Shown: positions 9,124 through 18,810, numbered from the stretch's first letter. The stretch is DNA of 64,000 bases from Pseudaeromonas sp041441555 (GCA_041441555.1 JASDSW010000021.1:1-64000); one strand, 5' to 3'. Made by a program: numbers and translations. Notes: a model not told the origin generated them from the letters alone.

Positions 9124-10599
9124 TCAGCCCTTCTTCACATGCTTCATCAAACGACGACGCTTGCGGATCTGGCTCTGGGTCAGTTGGTTCTTCTTGCCCT
9201 CGAACGGGTTTTCCCCCTCCTGGAACTCGATATGGATCGGGGTACCCATGATCTTCAACGACTTGCGGTAGTAGTTCATGAGGTAACGCTTGTACGAGTC
9301 CGGCAGATCCTTGACCTGGTTGCCGTGAATGATGATGCGCGGCGGGTTATAACCACCGGCATGGGCATACTTGAGCTTGACGCGACGGCCGCGCACCAGC
9401 GGCGGCTGGTGGTCCTCCTGCGCCATGTGCATGACACGGGTCAGCAAGGAGGTGCCGATGCGGCGGGTCGCCGACTGATAGGCCTCCTGCAGGGATTCAA
9501 ACAGGTGGCCTACGCCACTGCCGTGCAGCGCCGAGATGAAGTGGATGCGGGCGAAGTCGACAAAACCGAGGCGGCGATCCAACTCGGCCTTGATCTCCTC
9601 TTTGACATCCTGATCCAGACCATCCCACTTGTTGACGGCGATGACGATGGAACGACCGCTGTGCAGGATGAAGCCCAGCAGGCTCAGATCCTGATCCGAG
9701 ATCCCCTCGCGGGCATCAACCACCAAGATCACCACGTTGGCATCTTCGATGGCCTGCAGCGTCTTGACCACCGAGAACTTCTCGACCGCCTCGTAGACTT
9801 TCTTCTTCTTGCGCACCCCGGCGGTGTCGATGATGACGTACTGCTGATCGTCGCGCTCCATCGGGATATAGATGGAGTCGCGGGTGGTCCCCGGCATGTC
9901 GAAGACGATGACGCGATCCTCACCCAACATGCGGTTGGTCAGCGTAGACTTACCGACGTTGGGGCGACCGACGATGGCAAACTTGATCGGCAAATCGGCG
10001 AACGGCTGGGCATCTTCATCCTCATCTTCACCCTCTTCCGGAGTCAGCTCCTCGAGCTCATCCCACTCATCATCCTCATCTGGCTCATCTTTAGCTTGCA
10101 GAATTTCCAGATGAGGAGCCAGCGCCTGCTCCAGCAGGCTGTGCACACCGCGACCATGGGCAGCGGCGATCTGGTAGATTTCGGAGCCCAAACCCAGCTC
10201 GTAGAAGTCACCCACCACCAGATCGGCGTCGATGCCATCGGTCTTGTTGGCGACCAGAAAAACCTTCTTCTGCTGACGCCGCAGGTGGTCGGCAATCACG
10301 CGATCGCCCGGAGTCACACCGGCCCGCGCATCGACCAAAAACAGCACCACGTCGGCCTCTTCGATGGCCAGCAGGGACTGCTCGGCCATCTTTAGTTCGA
10401 TCCCCTCTTCGGAGCCATCAATGCCCCCGGTATCGACGGCGATGAATTCCATTTCGCCCACTTTGGCCTGGCCATATTTGCGGTCACGGGTCAGGCCGGG
10501 AAAATCGGCGACCAGTGCGTCCCGGCTTCGGGTCAGGCGGTTAAACAGCGTGGACTTGCCCACGTTCGGGCGGCCCACCAGGGCTACAACTGGAGTCAT
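9124..10599 (-). CDS. der: GTPase Der (EngA), ribosome assembly factor
   Basis: A 491-residue double-GTPase needed for maturation of the 50S ribosomal subunit. Two G domains are visible, each with a GRPNVGKST P-loop (near residues 8 and 211), DTGG / DTAG switch II and NKTD / NKWD specificity motifs. An acidic linker (residues about 170-205, rich in Glu/Asp) separates them, and a C-terminal KH-like domain ends in a basic QIRKRRRLMKHVKKG tail. It lies downstream of bamB, as in E. coli, with a hairpin in the 75-base gap. Confidence 0.97.
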   Translation of the reverse strand: MTPVVALVGRPNVGKSTLFNRLTRSRDALVADFPGLTRDRKYGQAKVGEMEFIAVDTGGIDGSEEGIELKMAEQSLLAIEEADVVLFLVDARAGVTPGDRVIADHLRRQQKKVFLVANKTDGIDADLVVGDFYELGLGSEIYQIAAAHGRGVHSLLEQALAPHLEILQAKDEPDEDDEWDELEELTPEEGEDEDEDAQPFADLPIKFAIVGRPNVGKSTLTNRMLGEDRVIVFDMPGTTRDSIYIPMERDDQQYVIIDTAGVRKKKKVYEAVEKFSVVKTLQAIEDANVVILVVDAREGISDQDLSLLGFILHSGRSIVIAVNKWDGLDQDVKEEIKAELDRRLGFVDFARIHFISALHGSGVGHLFESLQEAYQSATRRIGTSLLTRVMHMAQEDHQPPLVRGRRVKLKYAHAGGYNPPRIIIHGNQVKDLPDSYKRYLMNYYRKSLKIMGTPIHIEFQEGENPFEGKKNQLTQSQIRKRRRLMKHVKKG

Positions 10600-10626
10600 A
10601 AAAGACCTCGTTTTTTAAATGACAAA

Positions 10627-10651
10627 GGCTCCTGATCCCGGATCAGGAGCC
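10627..10651 (-). terminator. Hairpin between bamB and der
   Basis: An 11-base-pair stem (GGCTCCTGATC / GATCAGGAGCC) with a 3-base loop is followed leftward only by TTTGTC. It may be a weak terminator or an mRNA-stabilising hairpin within the operon. Confidence 0.5.
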
Positions 10652-10674
10652 GCATATTGATTGTGCCGGCGAAC

Positions 10675-11850
10675 TCAGGGGCGTTTGAGTGCCACCAGGT
10701 CTCCACTGCGCGTCTGCACATAGAGCATGTCGCCATCGGCCACCGGAGCGACGTACAGACCATCGCTATCGAGCTCCTGCATCGCCAGGATGCGGCCGCT
10801 GGTGTCGTCCAGCCAGTAGAGGTAACCCTCCCCGTCGCCGACCACCACGTAATCGCCGAAGCTCACGGGCGCAGTCAGATTCCGGTAAGAGAGCTGGGTA
10901 TTGGCCCACAACTCACTGCCGTTGCTGCGATCCACCGCATAGACATGACTCTTGGCATCGGTCAGCACCAGCTGGGACGGACCAACGCCCATGTTCTGGA
11001 AGGAGGAGTACTGGCGCTTCCACAGCTCTTCACCACTGAGTAGCTTCCGCGCCATCAGCTGGCCGTTGTAGGCCACCGCATACAGTTCATCCCCCAGGAT
11101 CACCGGCTGGGCATCGACGTCGACCATCCGCTCCAATTCGGTGGCCCCGCGAGGTGAAGCCACCCGGGAGACGTTCGCCAACTGGCCATTTTCCAGGAGC
11201 ACCACCCCGATACGACCATCGGCGCGGCCATAGACCACACCACCAGCCGCCAGGACCGGTGTGGACTGGCCTCGCAGCGTCAGGTTGGGTTGGTCATCAC
11301 CGGTGCTCCACAGGACATTCCCTTTCTCGGCATCCAGTGCCAGCAGCTTGCCTGAGGTGGTGACCACCACCACTCGGCCAGCATCGGCAACCGGCGCCGC
11401 CAGAACTTCACCTGGAACCTTTTGGCTCCACAGCAGGGTACCGTCCGTCTGATCGAGCGCATAGACATAGCCATTCTCGGAACCGAGGAACAACTTGCCG
11501 TAGAAGGCCGTCAGACCACCGGAGAGACGAGCGCTGCGTTTCTCTTCATTCTCCGGCTGATCCGACAGATCGACGCTCCATTGCCGATCGCCGGTTTGCT
11601 TATCGAATGCAGCGACATCGCCATCGCGCGCCGCCGCAAAGACTCGGTCATCGGTCACCACCGGCGAGAGCTGGGAGTAGAACTTACCCACGCCATCACC
11701 GACGGAATGACTCCACACCACCTCAGGCTCAAAGCGCGATTCCACCTGGGGAACCGGCGCCATGGTGACCACGTCGACTTCGGACGAGCAGCCATACAAG
11801 ACGGCTCCTGCCGTCAGCGCCATACCCAGTTTTTGCAACCAGTTATGCAT
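10675..11850 (-). CDS. bamB: Outer membrane assembly lipoprotein BamB
   Basis: A 391-residue lipoprotein of the BAM complex, which inserts beta-barrel proteins in the outer membrane. A signal peptide ends in the lipobox VLYGC (Cys21), followed by repeated PQQ-like blades (for example FDKQTGDRQWSVDL, ALDQTDGTLLWSQ, ALDAEKGNVLWST) forming a beta-propeller. The start at 11850 was chosen over an upstream in-frame codon because it yields the lipoprotein signal. It overlaps the end of yfgM by eight bases, so translation is probably coupled. Confidence 0.95.
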   Translation of the reverse strand: MHNWLQKLGMALTAGAVLYGCSSEVDVVTMAPVPQVESRFEPEVVWSHSVGDGVGKFYSQLSPVVTDDRVFAAARDGDVAAFDKQTGDRQWSVDLSDQPENEEKRSARLSGGLTAFYGKLFLGSENGYVYALDQTDGTLLWSQKVPGEVLAAPVADAGRVVVVTTSGKLLALDAEKGNVLWSTGDDQPNLTLRGQSTPVLAAGGVVYGRADGRIGVVLLENGQLANVSRVASPRGATELERMVDVDAQPVILGDELYAVAYNGQLMARKLLSGEELWKRQYSSFQNMGVGPSQLVLTDAKSHVYAVDRSNGSELWANTQLSYRNLTAPVSFGDYVVVGDGEGYLYWLDDTSGRILAMQELDSDGLYVAPVADGDMLYVQTRSGDLVALKRP

Positions 11851-12499
11851 TCGGTTTCTCTTCTGTGACCACAGACTTGGGAACGGCCAGTTCATCAAGC
11901 TTCATTTGCAACTCAGGACCCACCTTGTCACCGCTGGCGGTCGCAGCCTGCTGATAGGCAGCCAGCGCCTTGCTCTTGTCGCCCTGCTTGGTGAACAGGT
12001 CACCACGGACTTCCGCGACGATTGCCTGGTAGGACTCCTGCTTGACACCATCCAGACGCTTGCCAGCTTCCTCAAACTTGCCCTGCTCGATCAGCACGCG
12101 CGCCAGGCGGATCGCGGCCACCGGCTTGACGGCATCGCTGTTGCCCTTATCGGCCACCTGGTGCAGCTGCTCGACTGCCAGATCCAGCTTGCCGGCCTTG
12201 ACGGCAGCGGCCGCCAGCTGCAGAGCGGCCAGATCACCATAGCTGTCACCGGAGTGTTCCTTGACGAAGGCCGCCACCGGCGCAAACGCCTTCTCGTGGT
12301 CGGCATCCAGCTGCTTGATGATCGCCTCATAGGCGATGGCGCCCTGCTCCATCTGTCCCTGACGGTATTCGTTGAAGTAGCGCCAGCCGAACATACCAAC
12401 CAACCCCAGGGTGGCACCGACCAGAATGGCCTTGCCATTCTCCTTCCACCACTCCTTGATCGCCTCGGCCTGCTGCTCGTCGTTGTTATAGATTTCCAC
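11843..12499 (-). CDS. yfgM: YfgM, ancillary SecYEG translocon / periplasmic chaperone-network protein
   Basis: A 218-residue single-pass inner-membrane protein with a short cytoplasmic N-terminus (EIYNNDEQQAEAIKEWW), one membrane helix (about residues 24-44) and a periplasmic TPR-like helical domain. E. coli YfgM associates with SecYEG and PpiD. It starts with GTG, three bases after the hisS stop, and overlaps bamB downstream. This order, hisS-yfgM-bamB, is the same as in E. coli. Confidence 0.93.
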   Translation of the reverse strand: MEIYNNDEQQAEAIKEWWKENGKAILVGATLGLVGMFGWRYFNEYRQGQMEQGAIAYEAIIKQLDADHEKAFAPVAAFVKEHSGDSYGDLAALQLAAAAVKAGKLDLAVEQLHQVADKGNSDAVKPVAAIRLARVLIEQGKFEEAGKRLDGVKQESYQAIVAEVRGDLFTKQGDKSKALAAYQQAATASGDKVGPELQMKLDELAVPKSVVTEEKPNA

Positions 12500-12502
12500 T
12501 GG

Positions 12503-13780
12503 TTATTCTCCTTTGCTGGCCAGCAGTTGGATGAGTTGCTCCAACGTCAGTGTCTGCTGGTCACCTTGTTCACGCAGATATTTAATGCCAATCTCGCCAC
12601 TGGCCAGCTCGGCTTCCCCTAAAATCAAAGCGATCTCGGCGCCAACCTTATCGGCCCGTTTTACCTGTTTCTTGAAATTGCCGCCACCACAGTGACTCAT
12701 CAGGCGCAAAGAAGGCAACGCATCACGCAGTTTTTCCGCCAGTTTCAACCCGGCGGCCAGAGTGCCCTCGCCAACCATGCACAGGTAGACGTCCACCGGG
12801 CGCGCGACCTTCTCGCCACAGCCCAGGGTTTCCAGCAGCAGCACCAGCCGCTCCATCCCCATGGCAAAGCCGACGGCCGGCGTCGCCTGACCACCCAGTT
12901 GCTCCACCAGACCATCGTAGCGGCCGCCGCCGCAGACGGTGCCCTGAGAACCCAGGCTGGTGGTGACCCATTCAAATACCGTGTAGTTGTAATAGTCGAG
13001 GCCACGCACCAGTCGCTCGTTGACCGCGTAGGCGATCCCCGCCTCATCCAGCAAGGATTTGAGGCCGGCAAAATGGTTGCGAGTCTCCTCGCCGAAGTAG
13101 TCGGCCAGGCGTGGCGCATCGGCCAGCAATGCCTGGATCCCCTGATCCTTGGTGTCCAGCACCCGCAGCGGATTGGTATACATGCGTCGCTGGCAGTCTT
13201 CGTCCAGCTTATCCTTGTGCTGTTCGAGGAAGGCAACCAGCGCATCGCGATAACGAGCCCGTTCTTCCGGAGAACCCAGGGTGTTGAGCTGCAAGGCAAC
13301 ATGCTCGCCGATGCCAAATGCCTTCCATAGACGGGCGGTCAGCAGGATCAGCTCAGCATCCACGTCCGGGCCATTCAGACCAAAGACCTCGACACCAAAC
13401 TGGTGGAATTGGCGATAACGTCCCTTTTGCGGACGTTCGTGGCGGAACATGGGGCCGATATACCAAACCCGGCGTTCCTGGTTATAGACCAGACCATGCT
13501 CGATACAGGCTCGCACACAACCGGCGGTGCCTTCCGGGCGCAGAGTCAGGCTGTCACCGTTGCGATCGGCGAAGGTGTACATCTCCTTCTCAACCACATC
13601 GGTCACTTCACCGATGGCGCGCTGGAACAGGTGGGTCATCTCGACGATCGGCATACGCATCTCGGCGTAACCGTAGGAGGCAACCACCTGCCGCAGGGTG
13701 GATTCCACCATCTGCCAGAGCGGGCTCTGCTCGGGGAGACAATCGTTCATACCGCGAATAGCTTGGATCTGTTTAGCCAC
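12503..13780 (-). CDS. hisS: Histidyl-tRNA synthetase
   Basis: A 425-residue class II synthetase that charges tRNA-His. Motif 2 (GPMFRHERPQKGRYRQFHQ), the HisA motif LVRGLDYYNYTVFEW, motif 3 (GFAMGMERLVLL) and a C-terminal anticodon-binding domain are all present. Translation appears to begin at a GTG (13780) giving the usual AKQIQAIRGMND start. It has its own promoter upstream and heads the hisS-yfgM-bamB group. Confidence 0.97.
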   Translation of the reverse strand: MAKQIQAIRGMNDCLPEQSPLWQMVESTLRQVVASYGYAEMRMPIVEMTHLFQRAIGEVTDVVEKEMYTFADRNGDSLTLRPEGTAGCVRACIEHGLVYNQERRVWYIGPMFRHERPQKGRYRQFHQFGVEVFGLNGPDVDAELILLTARLWKAFGIGEHVALQLNTLGSPEERARYRDALVAFLEQHKDKLDEDCQRRMYTNPLRVLDTKDQGIQALLADAPRLADYFGEETRNHFAGLKSLLDEAGIAYAVNERLVRGLDYYNYTVFEWVTTSLGSQGTVCGGGRYDGLVEQLGGQATPAVGFAMGMERLVLLLETLGCGEKVARPVDVYLCMVGEGTLAAGLKLAEKLRDALPSLRLMSHCGGGNFKKQVKRADKVGAEIALILGEAELASGEIGIKYLREQGDQQTLTLEQLIQLLASKGE

Positions 13781-13824
13781 GTTGAATCTCGAATGCGTTA
13801 GAAGACAGGAGAAAAGTTGGCCGC

Positions 13825-13853
13825 ATTATAGGAACTTTCATCTGCCAGGTAAA
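13825..13853 (-). promoter_or_regulatory. hisS sigma70 promoter
   Basis: Leftward TTTACC (13848-13853) and TATAAT (13825-13830) are spaced by 17 bases, about 45 bases before the hisS start codon. Confidence 0.7.
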
Positions 13854-13865
13854 TTAAAGGGCGAT

Positions 13866-13887
13866 GAGGCGACCCTCGGGTCGCCTC
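13866..13887 (-). terminator. Hairpin at the end of ispG
   Basis: GAGGCGACCC pairs with GGGTCGCCTC right after the ispG stop. Only a short CCCTTTAATTT follows leftward, so termination may be partial. Confidence 0.5.
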
Positions 13888-13890
13888 CGC

Positions 13891-15006
13891 TCACAACTCG
13901 TCGATGGGAATGCGCTTCTCTGCATCCAATCGCGCCACCCGGGACCGAATGCGCGCCTCCAGTGAATCGATCAGGGTATCGTTGTCGAGCCGGTCGACCC
14001 GTTCCCCCTGCTCGTAGAAGGCACTCTTCTTGTTGGCGCCGGCCAACCCCAGATCGGAAACCAGGGCCTCGCCGGGGCCGTTGACCACACAACCGATGAT
14101 GGAGACATCAATGGGGGTGGTGATATCTTCCAACCGCTGCTCGAGGGCATTGACGGTGCCAATCACGTCAAACTCCTGGCGGGAGCAGGAGGGACAGGCA
14201 ATGAAGTTGATGCCGCGCGAGCGGATGCGCAGGGACTTGAGAATATCGAAGCCGACCTTGACCTCTTCGACCGGATCGGCAGCCAAGGAGACCCGCAGCG
14301 TATCGCCGATCCCCTCGGCCAGCAGCATCCCTAAGCCAATCGCCGATTTGACGGAGCCAGCTCGTTGCCCCCCCGCCTCGGTGATGCCCAGATGCAGCGG
14401 CTGCTCGATCTGTTGAGCCAGCAGGCGATAGGCTCCCACCGCCAGGAACACATCCGATGCCTTGACGCTGACCTTGAACTGGTCGAAGTTGAGGCGGTTG
14501 AGAATATCGACATGCCGCATCGCCGATTCCACCAGGGCCTCCGGCGTTGGTTCGCCGTAGCGATCCATCAGATCCTTTTCCAGCGAACCACCATTGACAC
14601 CGATGCGGATTGGAATCCCCAGATCCCGAGCACAATCGACCACGGAACGGACCCGGCTCTCGTTGCCGATATTGCCCGGATTGATGCGCAGACAGTCGGC
14701 GCCATATTCGGCAACCTTCAGGGCAATGCGGAAGTCGAAGTGGATATCAGCCACGATCGGAACTGACACTTGCTGTTTGATGAGACGAAAAGCTTCGGCC
14801 GCATCCATGGTGGGTACCGAGACCCGCACGATATCGGCGCCGGCACGAGCGGCCGCTTGGATCTGCGCCACGGTCGCCGCTACGTCGGTGGTGCGGGTAT
14901 TGGTCATGGTCTGCACCGAGATGGGAGCATCGCCCCCCACCGGAACCTTGCCGACCATGATTTGCTTGGACAGACGGCGCTTAATCGGAGAGTTGGACTG
15001 ACTCAT
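13891..15006 (-). CDS. ispG: 4-hydroxy-3-methylbut-2-enyl diphosphate synthase (IspG/GcpE)
   Basis: A 371-residue [4Fe-4S] enzyme of the MEP isoprenoid pathway that converts MEcPP to HMBPP. A TIM-barrel part with VPVGGDAPISVQTMTNT and RINPGNIG is followed by the cluster-binding domain with Cys in ACPSCSRQEFD and GCVVNGPGEA. The start ATG lies four bases after the rodZ stop, so the two are cotranscribed. Confidence 0.97.
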   Translation of the reverse strand: MSQSNSPIKRRLSKQIMVGKVPVGGDAPISVQTMTNTRTTDVAATVAQIQAAARAGADIVRVSVPTMDAAEAFRLIKQQVSVPIVADIHFDFRIALKVAEYGADCLRINPGNIGNESRVRSVVDCARDLGIPIRIGVNGGSLEKDLMDRYGEPTPEALVESAMRHVDILNRLNFDQFKVSVKASDVFLAVGAYRLLAQQIEQPLHLGITEAGGQRAGSVKSAIGLGMLLAEGIGDTLRVSLAADPVEEVKVGFDILKSLRIRSRGINFIACPSCSRQEFDVIGTVNALEQRLEDITTPIDVSIIGCVVNGPGEALVSDLGLAGANKKSAFYEQGERVDRLDNDTLIDSLEARIRSRVARLDAEKRIPIDEL

Positions 15007-15010
15007 ACAC

Positions 15011-16006
15011 TCAATTCTTCAATGGCAGCTCAAAACGAGCCGGGCGCCCGACCGGGAATCGGCTCATGTCGACCGTTTCACCCAGGAACGAGATGGCCAC
15101 ATACTTGGGGGCACCGATATTCAGGCGGAACGGCGCCTTACCGGTCAACACATCACGCTGTCCCGCTTGGCGAGTCGCCGACACCACCTTCTTGCCGGTG
15201 GCATCCTTCACCTCAAGCCAGCAAGGGCCGCTGTAGCTGATGACCAAGGCATTCTTATCCACTGCCGCGACTTCGGTTGCCGCTGTGACACTTTCTGCGG
15301 CGGCAGAGACCGCCGGAGCAGGAGTCGCCACGGCAGCACTGGCTGTTACCGGCGCCGTGTCGGCGACGGCGTTAGCGGCCACCACGGTGGCTTCCGGCGC
15401 TACCGGAGTCGCCGCGCTGGCAACCGGGGTAGCAGCTGCAGAAATTGTGGCTGGTTGCACCACAACCGGTGCGGCTGGCTGAGCTGCCGGCAAACGCTCT
15501 TCATCGGATGGCTCGGTGGCGACGCCTGCCGAGCTGGCCTTATCAAACAGGGTTTGCTCGTCCATCTTCACCACCGCCGGTTTCTCGGCCGGACGCCCCA
15601 TGATCCAATAGAGCACGCCTGCCGCCAACGCGATGCAGAGCAACCAGCCACCGATGCGCATCCGATGCTCATTGGTCTCCAGCCGGTTGCGTCCGGAGAA
15701 ACTGTGCATCTCGGCGTATTTGACCTCCGTCAGCCCCAGCCGCTCATAGGCCGCCACCACCCGTTCTTCGGAGGCTCCCACCAGCTTGGCATAGGTCTTC
15801 AGGTAACCGCGGGTAAAGGTACTGGCAGTACGCTGATCGAAACGATCCTCTTCGATATCCCGAACCAGAGAAACCCGCAAATTCAGGCGAGAGGCCACCT
15901 CAGGCTGCGTCAGACCACGCGCTTCACGAGCGGCACGCAATAATTGCCCCGGGCTGTCGGGAGTCGCCGTCACCGGACGGATTGGATCTTGCTGTTCAGT
16001 AGTCAT
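15011..16006 (-). CDS. rodZ: Cytoskeletal protein RodZ
   Basis: A 331-residue membrane protein that links MreB filaments to the cell-wall elongation machinery. It has a cytoplasmic helix-turn-helix domain (about residues 18-90), one membrane helix (about 118-137), an Ala/Val/Thr/Pro-rich low-complexity periplasmic linker (about 170-247) and a C-terminal DUF4115 beta domain (about 249-331). Its start overlaps the end of pilW by 11 bases. Confidence 0.93.
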   Translation of the reverse strand: MTTEQQDPIRPVTATPDSPGQLLRAAREARGLTQPEVASRLNLRVSLVRDIEEDRFDQRTASTFTRGYLKTYAKLVGASEERVVAAYERLGLTEVKYAEMHSFSGRNRLETNEHRMRIGGWLLCIALAAGVLYWIMGRPAEKPAVVKMDEQTLFDKASSAGVATEPSDEERLPAAQPAAPVVVQPATISAAATPVASAATPVAPEATVVAANAVADTAPVTASAAVATPAPAVSAAAESVTAATEVAAVDKNALVISYSGPCWLEVKDATGKKVVSATRQAGQRDVLTGKAPFRLNIGAPKYVAISFLGETVDMSRFPVGRPARFELPLKN

Positions 16007-16766
16007 TGTTTAGATATCTTTTTGCCTGATCGGATTGCGGAAATTGTTGCACCAGATCGTTGCCATATTTATGCAACTGGGCTAACTCACCCCGGTTCTG
16101 GGCCAACTCGATTTTCAGCCAAAGACTGCGAGCCGAGTCTTTGCCACCTTTGCTATAACGCTGCAGATAACTCGCAGCCTTATCGGGATTATCCATCTGA
16201 ATGGCCAACTCCGCCGCATCCAGCAGCAGGTTGCCGCGGTTGGGACGATAGCCGATGGCCAAATCGTAATACTTGGCCGCCTTGGTCTTGTCGCCGGATT
16301 GCAAGGCACAGAAGGCGGCATTCTCGTAGGTGTCATCCATGCGGATGTAATCCGGCTGAGCCACCGCCTTCATGAAGGCTTCATCTGCCTCGGCGTAACG
16401 CTTCTCGCCGCAGAGAAACACCCCAAAGTTGTTGTAGGCATCCGGATTATCGCTATCCAGAGCGATCAGCGCGCGGTAACTCGCTTCGGCTGACTCCACA
16501 TCCCCGACCTTCTGGAAGTAGTATGCCTTAGCCAAATGGATCTCTGGGTTGTTGGGGTCGAAGGAGGCGGCCCGCTCCAGGTTGAACTTGGCCTGGGTCA
16601 TGTCGCCCTTATTCAGGTAACCCAGCCCCAAATTGAGCCGAGTCTTGGCCGCAGTCTTGCGATCCATCTCGTTACGGACCGTATCTTTGCCCACGAAGGT
16701 GGTTTCCGTCACGCACCCGGACAGCCCCAGCAGAAGCGCCCAGACAAACAATGTGCTCTTTTTCAT
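15996..16766 (-). CDS. pilW: Type IV pilus biogenesis/stability lipoprotein PilW (PilF)
   Basis: A 256-residue outer-membrane pilotin. A lipoprotein signal with lipobox GLSGC near residue 20 is followed by TPR repeats from about residue 45, such as RLNLGLGYLNKGDMTQAKFN and IHLAKAYYFQKVGDVESAEA. It helps secretin assembly for type IV pili. The start at 16766 (MKKSTLFVW) was chosen over an upstream in-frame codon because it gives the signal peptide. The rlmN-pilW-rodZ order is common in pilus-bearing gammaproteobacteria. Confidence 0.9.
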   Translation of the reverse strand: MKKSTLFVWALLLGLSGCVTETTFVGKDTVRNEMDRKTAAKTRLNLGLGYLNKGDMTQAKFNLERAASFDPNNPEIHLAKAYYFQKVGDVESAEASYRALIALDSDNPDAYNNFGVFLCGEKRYAEADEAFMKAVAQPDYIRMDDTYENAAFCALQSGDKTKAAKYYDLAIGYRPNRGNLLLDAAELAIQMDNPDKAASYLQRYSKGGKDSARSLWLKIELAQNRGELAQLHKYGNDLVQQFPQSDQAKRYLNNDY

Positions 16767-16804
16767 GCGGTTGGTCATAAAAATCTGCAATAACGGACTG
16801 GATT

Positions 16805-17923
16805 TCAAAGCATTTTGACGGAAATCCCCTGCTCTTGCATCCGTTTTTTCATGGTGCGTTTGGTTCTGTCGATGACATCACCCACCAGTTGTCCACAGGC
16901 GGCGTCGATATCATCGCCGCGGGTCTTGCGCACGATCACCGTATATCCGTGTTCCATCAACACCTTGGAGAAACGATCGACCCGGCTGTTGCTCGGTTTG
17001 CCATAGGGATTGCCCGGAAACGGGTTAAACGGGATCAGGTTGATCTTGCACGGAGTCTCTTTGAGCAGTTCGGCCAGTTCATGGGCCTGTTGCATGTCAT
17101 CGTTGAGGTGATCGAGCAGCACATATTCGACGGTCACCTTGCCCTGATTGGCATTGGACTTGGTCGTGTAACGGCGCACTGCAGCCAGCAGGGATTGGAT
17201 ATCGTACTTGTCGTTGATCGGCATGATCTGCGAGCGCAGCTGATCATTGGGAGCGTGCAAGGAGATGGCCAGCGCCACATCGATCTCGTCACCAAGCTTA
17301 TCCAGTGCCGGAACCACACCAGAGGTAGAAACCGTCACCCGGCGCTTGGAGAGGCCAAAGCCGAAATCGTCGAGCATCAGCTCCAGCGCCGGGATCAGGT
17401 TCGCCATGTTCAGCAGTGGCTCCCCCATCCCCATCATCACCACGTTGGTGATGGGACGCTTGCCAGTCTCCTTGACAAAACCGACCACCTGGGCCGCCCG
17501 CCAGACCTGGCCGATGATCTCGGAGACCCGCAGATTGCGGTTAAAACCCTGCTGGGCGGTCGAACAGAACTTGCACTCGAGGGCACAGCCAACCTGGGAT
17601 GAGACACAGAGGGTGGCGCGATCTTCCTCGGGGATGTAGACCGTCTCCACCTCTTGGTCGCCCACCTGCATGGCCCACTTGATGGTGCCATCGCTGGAGC
17701 GTTGCTCACGGCTGATCTCGGGGGCCCGAATTTCGGCCATGGCGCTCAGCTTCTCGCGCAACGCCTTGTTCACATTGGTCATCTGCGCAAAATCATCACA
17801 GCCGAAGTGGTAGATCCACTTCATCACCTGATCGGCACGGAAGGGTTTTTCGCCCATCTCGGCGAACAGGGCGCGCATCGCCTTGCGATCCAGATCCAGC
17901 AGGTTGATTTTGGTGTCGCTCAT
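16805..17923 (-). CDS. rlmN: Dual-specificity 23S rRNA / tRNA adenine C2-methyltransferase RlmN
   Basis: A 372-residue radical SAM methyltransferase that modifies A2503 of 23S rRNA and A37 of some tRNAs. The cluster-binding CxxxCxxC motif is at Cys113, Cys117 and Cys120 (CALECKFC), followed by the GEPLLN motif and the C-terminal catalytic cysteine region (RGDDIDAACGQL). The ATG at 17923 was chosen by homology (MSDTKINLLDLD); the upstream in-frame stretch covers the promoter. Confidence 0.96.
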   Translation of the reverse strand: MSDTKINLLDLDRKAMRALFAEMGEKPFRADQVMKWIYHFGCDDFAQMTNVNKALREKLSAMAEIRAPEISREQRSSDGTIKWAMQVGDQEVETVYIPEEDRATLCVSSQVGCALECKFCSTAQQGFNRNLRVSEIIGQVWRAAQVVGFVKETGKRPITNVVMMGMGEPLLNMANLIPALELMLDDFGFGLSKRRVTVSTSGVVPALDKLGDEIDVALAISLHAPNDQLRSQIMPINDKYDIQSLLAAVRRYTTKSNANQGKVTVEYVLLDHLNDDMQQAHELAELLKETPCKINLIPFNPFPGNPYGKPSNSRVDRFSKVLMEHGYTVIVRKTRGDDIDAACGQLVGDVIDRTKRTMKKRMQEQGISVKML

Positions 17924-18038
17924 AGGAGGCTCCAGATGACCAGTAGTACAAAAAAATGCCACCGCCCGCAGGGCCGAATCAGCCCGTCGACGGAGACATG
18001 GCCCTCGTCCGGCAAACAACACCTGAAAAGGGGCGCGC

Positions 18039-18067
18039 ATTGTACAAATTTTACCGGCTGGTTTCCA
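18039..18067 (-). promoter_or_regulatory. Probable rlmN promoter
   Basis: Leftward TGGAAA (18062-18067) and TACAAT (18039-18044) are spaced by 17 bases, between the ndk terminator and rlmN. Confidence 0.55.
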
Positions 18068-18090
18068 CCGATGCCGCGTGTGGGCTTTAG

Positions 18091-18114
18091 AAAGAAAAGG
18101 GAGCCGAAGCTCCC
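18091..18114 (-). terminator. ndk terminator
   Basis: Leftward, GGGAGC-TTCG-GCTCCC with a stable tetraloop is followed by TTTTCTTT, 25 bases past the ndk stop. Confidence 0.85.
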
Positions 18115-18136
18115 TGCGATGGATGGTTTTCCAGGG

Positions 18137-18568
18137 TCAGCGCGTGCGAGGACAGATCTCGTCAGCGCTGAAGAAGTAGGCAATTTCGCGTTCCGAAGAA
18201 GCGACGCTGTCCGAGCCGTGAACCGCGTTCTGATCGACTGAGGTGGCATAGTCGGCCCGAATGGTACCGGCTTGCGCCTTTTTCGGATCGGTGGCGCCGA
18301 TGACCTCGCGATGACGACGAATCGCATCATCCCCCTCGAGCACCTGGACCATGATGGGGCCCGAGGTCATGAACTTGATCAGCGGATCAAAAAAGGGTTT
18401 GCCCTTGTGTTCGGCGTAAAAACCTTCGGCCTGTTCGCGCGTCAGATGCAGCATCTTGGCGGCGATGATGCGCAGACCGGCATTTTCAAAACGGTGAAAA
18501 ATGTCACCGATCAGATTACGGCCAACCGCATCGGGCTTGATGATGGAAAAGGTGCGTTCTGTAACCAT
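18137..18568 (-). CDS. ndk: Nucleoside diphosphate kinase
   Basis: A 143-residue enzyme that transfers the gamma phosphate between nucleoside di- and triphosphates. It begins TERTFSIIKPDAV and carries the active-site histidine in the NAVHGSDS motif near residue 117. The length and sequence match E. coli Ndk. A single-gene unit with its own terminator; a TATAAT -10 element lies at 18612-18617 (leftward), but its -35 element is weak. Confidence 0.97.
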   Translation of the reverse strand: MVTERTFSIIKPDAVGRNLIGDIFHRFENAGLRIIAAKMLHLTREQAEGFYAEHKGKPFFDPLIKFMTSGPIMVQVLEGDDAIRRHREVIGATDPKKAQAGTIRADYATSVDQNAVHGSDSVASSEREIAYFFSADEICPRTR

Positions 18569-18810
18569 GATGAGATCCTTAACACCGTGATAATTATCGT
18601 TTTACAGGCCGATTATATGGCATGCCTGATTCAGATCATGACTTTGTTTTACTTTTTATTAAAACTTTTAACCAACTCCCAAACAGCCCACCACCGCCGG
18701 ATGCCCACCGCGGGCCGCAAGTTGCTTTCACCCCATGACACGGTTTGCTACCCTTGACGCGCCCACCCGCTGCGGCACCCGGCCCAGTCCCAATCTCCAT
18801 GGAGGAAGTG

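Noticed and set aside
9139..10395. 418-residue frame antisense to der
   Set aside because: A shadow of the highly conserved Der GTPase.
15240..15482. Ala/Thr/Val-rich frame opposite the RodZ linker
   Set aside because: A by-product of the low-complexity GCN-rich coding region of rodZ.
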